Below, piece after piece: positions 24,791-29,595 of a stretch of 29,595 nt of DNA. How positions within the stretch are numbered: the first letter of the stretch is position 1; every line of letters starts with the position of its first letter. The stretch is from Bacteroidales bacterium UBA5382. Its GTDB lineage: Bacteria; Bacteroidota; Bacteroidia; Bacteroidales; Dysgonomonadaceae. The position numbers were made by a program, and so were the translations under genes. The notes under the pieces are model-generated. The model ran no database searches. It was given only the letters and a program-made list of their open reading frames with translations, and was not told the origin of the DNA. The DNA lies in contig DHOU01000037.1 in NCBI GenBank assembly GCA_002409745.1, positions 80,562 through 110,156 of the forward strand, written 5' to 3'.

Positions 24791-25708
24791 TTAAAACGTC
24801 CAGTCCTTGGAGGTTTTGGTCGGTTGTGCCTTTGCCGGAACGTTGGTTTTGGTCTTTATCGGGGACGAGGTGTTATTGCTAACCCCCGATCCTTTATAAT
24901 AAGGAAGAATGTTAGGCATGTTGCTTTCAATTTGAGCGATACGTTTGGCATCATTGGGGTGAGTGCTCATAAATTCGGGCCCGCTGCCGCCTTGCGATTG
25001 TTGCGACATACGCTTCCAAAACGAAATGGCCACCTGAGGATTGTATCCCGCCATCGCCATAAAAATCAATCCGAGTTCGTCCGCTTCGAGTTCCTGAGTG
25101 CGGGCGTAAGGCAGCATGACGCCATATTGCGCACCTAATCCGAGTGCCGCCTGCGCCAATTGTTTCGTACCGGACGACGATCCTCCCAACAATCCTCCGG
25201 CTATTGCACCACCGTATTGCGTCGCTACTTGCTGGCTCAACCGTTCATGGGAATGTTTCGCTACGACGTGTGCTATTTCGTGTCCCACAACTACGGCCAG
25301 CGTCTCTTCATTTTGTGTGACAGGCAAAAGACCGGTGTATACAACTACTTTTCCTCCCGGCATGGCAAAGGCATTCACACTGTTATCCTTCACCAAATTG
25401 AATTCCCATGAGTAATTTTGTATTTCCGATTCATACCCGTTATTCTTTAGGAATGTTTCCACCGCCGCGGCAATACGTGTGCCTACCCGGTTGACCATCT
25501 GGGCATTCGCCGTTCCTTTTTCTACCGGCGCCGTACGCATAAATTCCTGATATTGCTGCAAGCTGAGGGCGGTGACTTCATTGTCGGAAACCAGCATTAA
25601 CTGACGTCTCCCCGTTAGAGGCACGCTGCCGCAGGACGAGAGAAAAGCAGTTGCTAAGAATATCAACCATGCCGTGAACAGGATGTTTGAAAATGTCGCT
25701 TTTTTCAT
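24791..25708 (-). CDS. M48-family metalloprotease lipoprotein
   Basis: This 305-residue protein has a signal sequence and lipobox LSSC (Cys26-Gly), placing it in the periplasm on a membrane. The M48 domain shows HEIAH at 143-147 (zinc ligands His143 and His147, catalytic Glu144). The third ligand is probably Glu206 in the ELEAD segment. The region 117-127 (MPGGKVVVYTG) and the final STHPNDAKRI match the LoiP/Oma1-like M48 subgroup, which handles outer-membrane and envelope protein quality control. A glycine/serine-rich loop (170-180) and a Thr/Lys-rich tail close the protein. No TAnnTTTG box was found before the ATG at 25708. Confidence 0.92.
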   Translation of the reverse strand: MKKATFSNILFTAWLIFLATAFLSSCGSVPLTGRRQLMLVSDNEVTALSLQQYQEFMRTAPVEKGTANAQMVNRVGTRIAAAVETFLKNNGYESEIQNYSWEFNLVKDNSVNAFAMPGGKVVVYTGLLPVTQNEETLAVVVGHEIAHVVAKHSHERLSQQVATQYGGAIAGGLLGGSSSGTKQLAQAALGLGAQYGVMLPYARTQELEADELGLIFMAMAGYNPQVAISFWKRMSQQSQGGSGPEFMSTHPNDAKRIAQIESNMPNILPYYKGSGVSNNTSSPIKTKTNVPAKAQPTKTSKDWTF

Positions 25709-25869
25709 TGTTTGTTTTGTTGTGATTTCGTTATCAATTTGTTCTTTTAAATTACATAACCATTATACGCATCTTTTTGTTTAGGCGGCTCATCGCTTTT
25801 AATGTTTCCGGTCGCATCGTGTTAAAGGTCGCTCGCACTTGTCGACAAACATGTTTTTCTTCCCGCGTT

Positions 25870-25901
25870 TTTGCAAATCCGTGTGAAATTCTCTATCTTT
25901 G
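25870..25901 (+). promoter_or_regulatory. Promoter of the topoisomerase subunit A gene
   Basis: TTTG (25870-25873) and TATCTTTG (25894-25901) are exactly 20 bases apart, the full Bacteroidota consensus. It implies a leader of about 93 bases before the ATG at 26001, long enough to hold control signals, though no clear structure was seen. Confidence 0.75.
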
Positions 25902-26000
25902 AAGAAATTTTCAAGAAAACAATCCAAGCAAAGAGAAAATAAGATAGGTTCGCCGGATAACAGCCCCGCAAGCAAAAGATTCGGCTTCATCATGTAATAT

Positions 26001-28697
26001 ATGTCTGATAAGAAAACAAACGACGATAATATAAAGGATAATAGTGATTTGGAAAGCGAAACGGAAGCCACCTCTTCCGATCAGGGTTCGGATGCAAAGA
26101 TACCTGTAAAGTTAGGAGATGATTCCGTATTAAGTCTTTCGAAGATGTATCAGAGCTGGTTTCTGGACTATGCTTCGTATGTTATTCTGGAGCGTGCCGT
26201 GCCGCATCTGGCTGACGGCTTGAAACCTGTGCAACGACGTATTTTGCATGCGATGAAGCGGATGGATGACGGACGCTATAATAAGGTGGCGAATATCATC
26301 GGAAATACCATGCAGTTTCATCCGCACGGTGACGCTTCTATTGGCGATGCGCTGGTGCAACTCGGGCAAAAAGATTTGCTCATTGATTGTCAGGGGAACT
26401 GGGGAAATATTCTGACGGGTGACGGCGCCGCCGCTCCCCGATATATTGAAGCGCGACTGTCGAAATTCGCTCTCGAGATACTTTTTAATGCCAAAACCAC
26501 CGAGTGGAAACCCTCGTATGACGGCCGTAATAAAGAGCCGGTTACGTTACCGGCAAAATTCCCTTTATTGCTTGCGCAAGGTGCGGAGGGAATCGCTGTG
26601 GGATTGTCTTCTAAAATTCTTCCGCACAATTTTAATGAATTATGCGATGCTTCGGTGGCATACTTGCAGGATAAACCTTTTGAACTGTTTCCCGATTTCG
26701 AGACCGGCGGATATATCGATGTGGAACGTTATAACGACGGAGAACGGGGCGGATCGGTAAAAGTGCGCGCTTCTATTTCGAAGCTCGACAACAAGACGCT
26801 TATCATTAAAGATATTCCTTTCGGCAAAACCACGGCGAGCGTCGTCGATTCGATTATAAAAGCCAATGAAAAGGGCAAAATAAAAATCAAAAAAGTCGAC
26901 GATATTACGGCCCGCAATGTGGAAATTCATATACAGTTGGCTGCCGGAACGTCTTCCGACAAAACGATCGATGCGCTGTATGCCTTTACCGATTGCGAAA
27001 TCAGCATTTCTCCGAATTGTTGTGTGATAGAGGGTGACAAGCCCCATTTCCTGACGGTTAGCCATGTGCTTAAATCGTCGGTCGACCGCACAAAAGAGTT
27101 GTTGCGCAGCGAATTGGAAATCGAAAAGAGCGAAAAACAGGAAGCTCTTTTGTTTGCCTCGCTTGAAAAAATATTTATCGAGGAGCGAATCTATAAGGAC
27201 AAAGAATTCGAGAACGCCAAGAATATGGATGCCGCCGTCGAGCATATCGACCTGCGGTTAGAGCCCTTTAAGCCCACCTTTATCCGTGAGATAGGAAAGG
27301 AAGATATTCTCAAACTCATGGAGATAAAGATGGCGCGTATCCTTAAGTTCAATAGCGATAAGGCCGAAGAGGTGATTGCTGCTTTGCATAAAGATATCGA
27401 AGAAATCGATCATCATTTGAATCATTTGGTGGATTATACGATTTCGTGGTATTTGATGCTCAAGGAGAAATACGGCAAAAACTTCGTCCGCAAAACGCAA
27501 ATACGGAGTTTCGATAACATTGAAGCGAGCAAAGTGGTAGAAGCCAACGAAAAGTTGTATATCAACCGGGAAGAAGGATTTATCGGAACGGGAATGAAAA
27601 AGGACGAATTCGTATGTAATTGTTCCGATATCGACGATATTATCGTGTTCTTCAAAGACGGTAAATATAAGGTGGTGAAGGTAAGCGAAAAGATGTTTGT
27701 CGGCAAAGGCATTTTGTATGCCAACATATTTAAGAAAAACGATAAACGCACGATCTATAATGTTGTTTACCGCGATGGGCGTACCTCGCCGCATTACATT
27801 AAACGGTTTGCGGTTACCGGTGTGACGCGCGATAAGGAATATGATGTGTCTAAAGGAAAACCGGGGTCGCGGATAGCTTATTTCAGTGCCAACCCCAATG
27901 GGGAGGCGGAGACGATAAGAGTGATTCTCAAACCGAAGTCGCGGCAACGGATCTTGCAGTTTGAAACGGATTTTAGCGGTATCGCCATTAAGGGCCGGGG
28001 GGCGATGGGAAATATTCTGACCAAAGGCGAAGTGCATCGCATTTTGCTGAAACAAAAAGGCCTTTCCACGCTCGGCGGACGCAAGGTGTGGTTCGATCCG
28101 GATGTGTTACGGCTCAATTATGACGGGGAAGGCCGCTACCTGGGCGAGTTTCAGGCCGATGATAAACTGTTGGTTATCGGCAAGAACGGGGATTTCCGCA
28201 CGTGCAGTTTCGATTTGAGCAATCATTTCGAACCCGATTATTTGCGGATTGAAAAGTTCGACGAGCATAAAGTCTGGACGGCCGCGTTGTTCGATGCGAG
28301 TCAGGGATATACTTATCTGAAGCGATTCAATCTCGAAGACTCGGACAAACTGCTTAATTTCTTGGGAGATCATGACGGTTCTTATTTATTGTTATTGACC
28401 GATACGGTATATCCCCGGATGAAGGCCGTGTTTGGTGGGGGAGATGCTTTTCGCGATCCGCTCGAACTGGATGCCGAAGAGTTTATTACCGTCAAAAGTT
28501 ATAAGGCGAAAGGTAAACGGATTGCGAATTACGAAGTGCAGTCGGTGGAAGAACTCGAACCTGTGCGTTTTCCCGAACCGGAGAAAGAAGAATCTCAGAA
28601 GATCGAAATCGATCAAGACGAAGAGAATACGAACCCAGAATCATCCGGATCCGATTTATTGGATGAAATTACCGGACAAATGAATTTATTTGAATAA
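26001..28697 (+). CDS. parC: Type IIA topoisomerase subunit A, ParC-like
   Basis: This 898-residue protein is the DNA-cleaving subunit of topoisomerase IV (or gyrase). After an acidic 45-residue extension, the core begins SLSKMYQSWFLDYASYVI. The catalytic Tyr148 lies in AAAPRYIEARL. The quinolone-determining segment is HPHGDASIGDALVQLGQ (107-123), with Ala112 where E. coli GyrA has Ser83 and Asp116 at the Asp87 position. The C-terminal part keeps a beta-pinwheel-like region without a clear GyrA box (QRRGGKG), which together with the opening favours ParC over GyrA. It ends in an acidic tail. The ATPase partner parE is not next to it. A DUF3316-like gene follows two bases after the stop. Confidence 0.9.
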   Translation: MSDKKTNDDNIKDNSDLESETEATSSDQGSDAKIPVKLGDDSVLSLSKMYQSWFLDYASYVILERAVPHLADGLKPVQRRILHAMKRMDDGRYNKVANIIGNTMQFHPHGDASIGDALVQLGQKDLLIDCQGNWGNILTGDGAAAPRYIEARLSKFALEILFNAKTTEWKPSYDGRNKEPVTLPAKFPLLLAQGAEGIAVGLSSKILPHNFNELCDASVAYLQDKPFELFPDFETGGYIDVERYNDGERGGSVKVRASISKLDNKTLIIKDIPFGKTTASVVDSIIKANEKGKIKIKKVDDITARNVEIHIQLAAGTSSDKTIDALYAFTDCEISISPNCCVIEGDKPHFLTVSHVLKSSVDRTKELLRSELEIEKSEKQEALLFASLEKIFIEERIYKDKEFENAKNMDAAVEHIDLRLEPFKPTFIREIGKEDILKLMEIKMARILKFNSDKAEEVIAALHKDIEEIDHHLNHLVDYTISWYLMLKEKYGKNFVRKTQIRSFDNIEASKVVEANEKLYINREEGFIGTGMKKDEFVCNCSDIDDIIVFFKDGKYKVVKVSEKMFVGKGILYANIFKKNDKRTIYNVVYRDGRTSPHYIKRFAVTGVTRDKEYDVSKGKPGSRIAYFSANPNGEAETIRVILKPKSRQRILQFETDFSGIAIKGRGAMGNILTKGEVHRILLKQKGLSTLGGRKVWFDPDVLRLNYDGEGRYLGEFQADDKLLVIGKNGDFRTCSFDLSNHFEPDYLRIEKFDEHKVWTAALFDASQGYTYLKRFNLEDSDKLLNFLGDHDGSYLLLLTDTVYPRMKAVFGGGDAFRDPLELDAEEFITVKSYKAKGKRIANYEVQSVEELEPVRFPEPEKEESQKIEIDQDEENTNPESSGSDLLDEITGQMNLFE

Positions 28698-28699
28698 AA

Positions 28700-29548
28700 A
28701 TGTTTCGGAAAATAGGACTTGCTTTCATCATCGGATGGTTTGCCGCTTGTTCGCTCCATGCCCAAGTCTATCTTGATTCAGTCGCCTTGAAGCCGCTGAA
28801 TCAGGCTACGTTGCTGGGGGTAGGAAAGGTTTATTTAAATGATTCCTACTTGTCGCCTTTGCGATACGAGGGAACTACCTTTTCGCTGTTACACGACCGG
28901 TTGAGCGGCACCCGTTTTTTGCATGACAAAATGTTGCTTCAGCAGCAGTTTTTCATGCAGGTAGCCGTGACGCACAATCCCTCGGCTTCCGCTTCGGAGT
29001 ATTACGGGAATGTCGCTTATCGCCTACAGGGATTTTATCCGTTAGGGTCGGTTATGGGAATCCGTTTGTCGGCCGGCGCCGGATGGGATGCTGCTTTGGG
29101 TGGAATTTACAATGTGCGCAATTCGAATAATCCCGGATCGTTAAAAGTGTCTACGAATTTCAACTTGTCGGCCATGGCTATTTATAATTGGCGGAAGGTT
29201 ACTTTTCGCTGGCAGGCCACGACGCCTTTCGCCGGATTGTTCTTTTCACCCGAATACGGACATTCGTATTATGAGATCTTTTCGTTAGGAAACAGTAAGG
29301 GCACCGTCCATTTCGGGTCGTTCCACAATCAACTTTCGTTACGGAATTATTTCACCGTCGATGTTCCGGTGCATAACGTTACCTTGCGTGCCGCCTATCT
29401 GGGAGATTATTACCGGACGGATGTCAATGAAATCGTTACCCGCATTGTTTCCCATCAGTTTATGATTGGCATGGCGGTGGAATCGCTGAATTTCGGTGGA
29501 AAGAAAATCCGGAGAAACAACGCTTGGTTGAAAAGCGCGTATTACTGA
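28700..29548 (+). CDS. Secreted DUF3316-like protein of unknown function
   Basis: This 282-residue protein has a signal peptide (MFRKIGLAFIIGWFAACSLHAQ) and a strand-rich body with many aromatic and Gly residues (AGAGWDAALGGIYNVRNSNN, FRWQATTPFAGLFFSPEYG). These suggest a small outer-membrane beta-barrel. The NDSYLSPLRYEGT opening fits the DUF3316 family of Bacteroidota as remembered. It starts two bases after the parC stop codon, so it is translated from the same mRNA. The reason for a link to a topoisomerase is unclear and may be just gene order. Function is not assigned. Confidence 0.75.
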   Translation: MFRKIGLAFIIGWFAACSLHAQVYLDSVALKPLNQATLLGVGKVYLNDSYLSPLRYEGTTFSLLHDRLSGTRFLHDKMLLQQQFFMQVAVTHNPSASASEYYGNVAYRLQGFYPLGSVMGIRLSAGAGWDAALGGIYNVRNSNNPGSLKVSTNFNLSAMAIYNWRKVTFRWQATTPFAGLFFSPEYGHSYYEIFSLGNSKGTVHFGSFHNQLSLRNYFTVDVPVHNVTLRAAYLGDYYRTDVNEIVTRIVSHQFMIGMAVESLNFGGKKIRRNNAWLKSAYY

Positions 29549-29550
29549 AT

Positions 29551-29595
29551 AATTACGAATTACAAATTACGAATTACAAATTACAAATTACGAAT
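29551..29595. repeat. AATTACR heptamer tandem repeat at the window edge
   Basis: Six full copies of AATTAC(G/A) follow each other without gaps (G, A, G, A, A, G at position 7), then AAT at the window end, so the array continues outside. It begins right after the stop codon of the DUF3316-like gene. Such AATTACR arrays are common between Bacteroidota genes; no function is known. Confidence 0.9.

Noticed and set aside
26001..28697. Annotation as gyrA
   Set aside because: No GyrA box is seen in the C-terminal part, and the extended N-terminus and HPHGDASIGD segment fit the Bacteroidota ParC-like type better; some doubt remains.

Overview
The window looks like chromosomal DNA of an anaerobic member of the Bacteroidales (Bacteroidota), probably close to Parabacteroides/Tannerella/Bacteroides; genus is not decided. 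Grounds: many start regions carry the Bacteroidota primary-sigma -7 box TAnnTTTG, three of them with a TTG/TTTG -33 element exactly 20 bases upstream; Shine-Dalgarno sites are weak; and several genes belong to families typical of the phylum (the Bacteroidota RNA polymerase omega subunit, DUF4293, a DUF3316-like protein, BamD, an extended ParC-like topoisomerase).

Left part (1-4.7 kb, + strand): a GH3-family acyl-adenylating enzyme, then a housekeeping run bamD - rpoZ-like omega - DUF4293 membrane protein that ends in a strong terminator. A 670-base gene-free stretch follows. It holds an exact-period 42-bp tandem repeat that is open on the minus strand as a 14-residue Lys/Arg/Tyr-rich peptide repeat. 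Next comes a lone Ig-like lipoprotein.

Middle-left (4.8-14.2 kb, + strand): sufB-sufC-sufD for Fe-S cluster assembly, running with very short gaps into a TetR regulator and two half ABC exporters that probably form a heterodimer. No sufS is present. After a terminator/promoter overlap there is a membrane-spanning one-component regulator with a periplasmic N-terminal domain, one TM helix and a cytosolic SARP-like winged helix plus BTAD-like helices.

Middle-right (14.2-24.0 kb, - strand) is the most interesting part. In transcription order: an internally duplicated leucine-rich-repeat lipoprotein, a DcuC-family C4-dicarboxylate transporter, an isoaspartyl (beta-aspartyl) dipeptidase, an OprP/OprO-like porin, a secreted M14 zinc carboxypeptidase, a second OprP/OprO-like porin, and aspartate ammonia-lyase. 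All gaps are 55 bases or less. Read as a pathway: uptake through the two porins, periplasmic trimming, cleavage of beta-aspartyl dipeptides to aspartate, deamination to fumarate, and C4-dicarboxylate exchange through DcuC. This is a candidate beta-aspartyl-peptide utilisation locus feeding fumarate respiration. aspA also has its own promoter inside the end of the porin gene.

Right part (24.2-29.6 kb): a SugE/Gdx-type SMR exporter whose reading frame is fused upstream to a remnant of a Crp/Fnr-type cyclic-nucleotide-binding domain; an M48 metalloprotease lipoprotein with its own terminator; then, divergently, a ParC/GyrA-type topoisomerase subunit A with a textbook promoter and a DUF3316-like secreted protein. 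The window ends inside an AATTACR heptamer tandem repeat. No rRNA, tRNA, CRISPR array, transposase or phage gene was seen.
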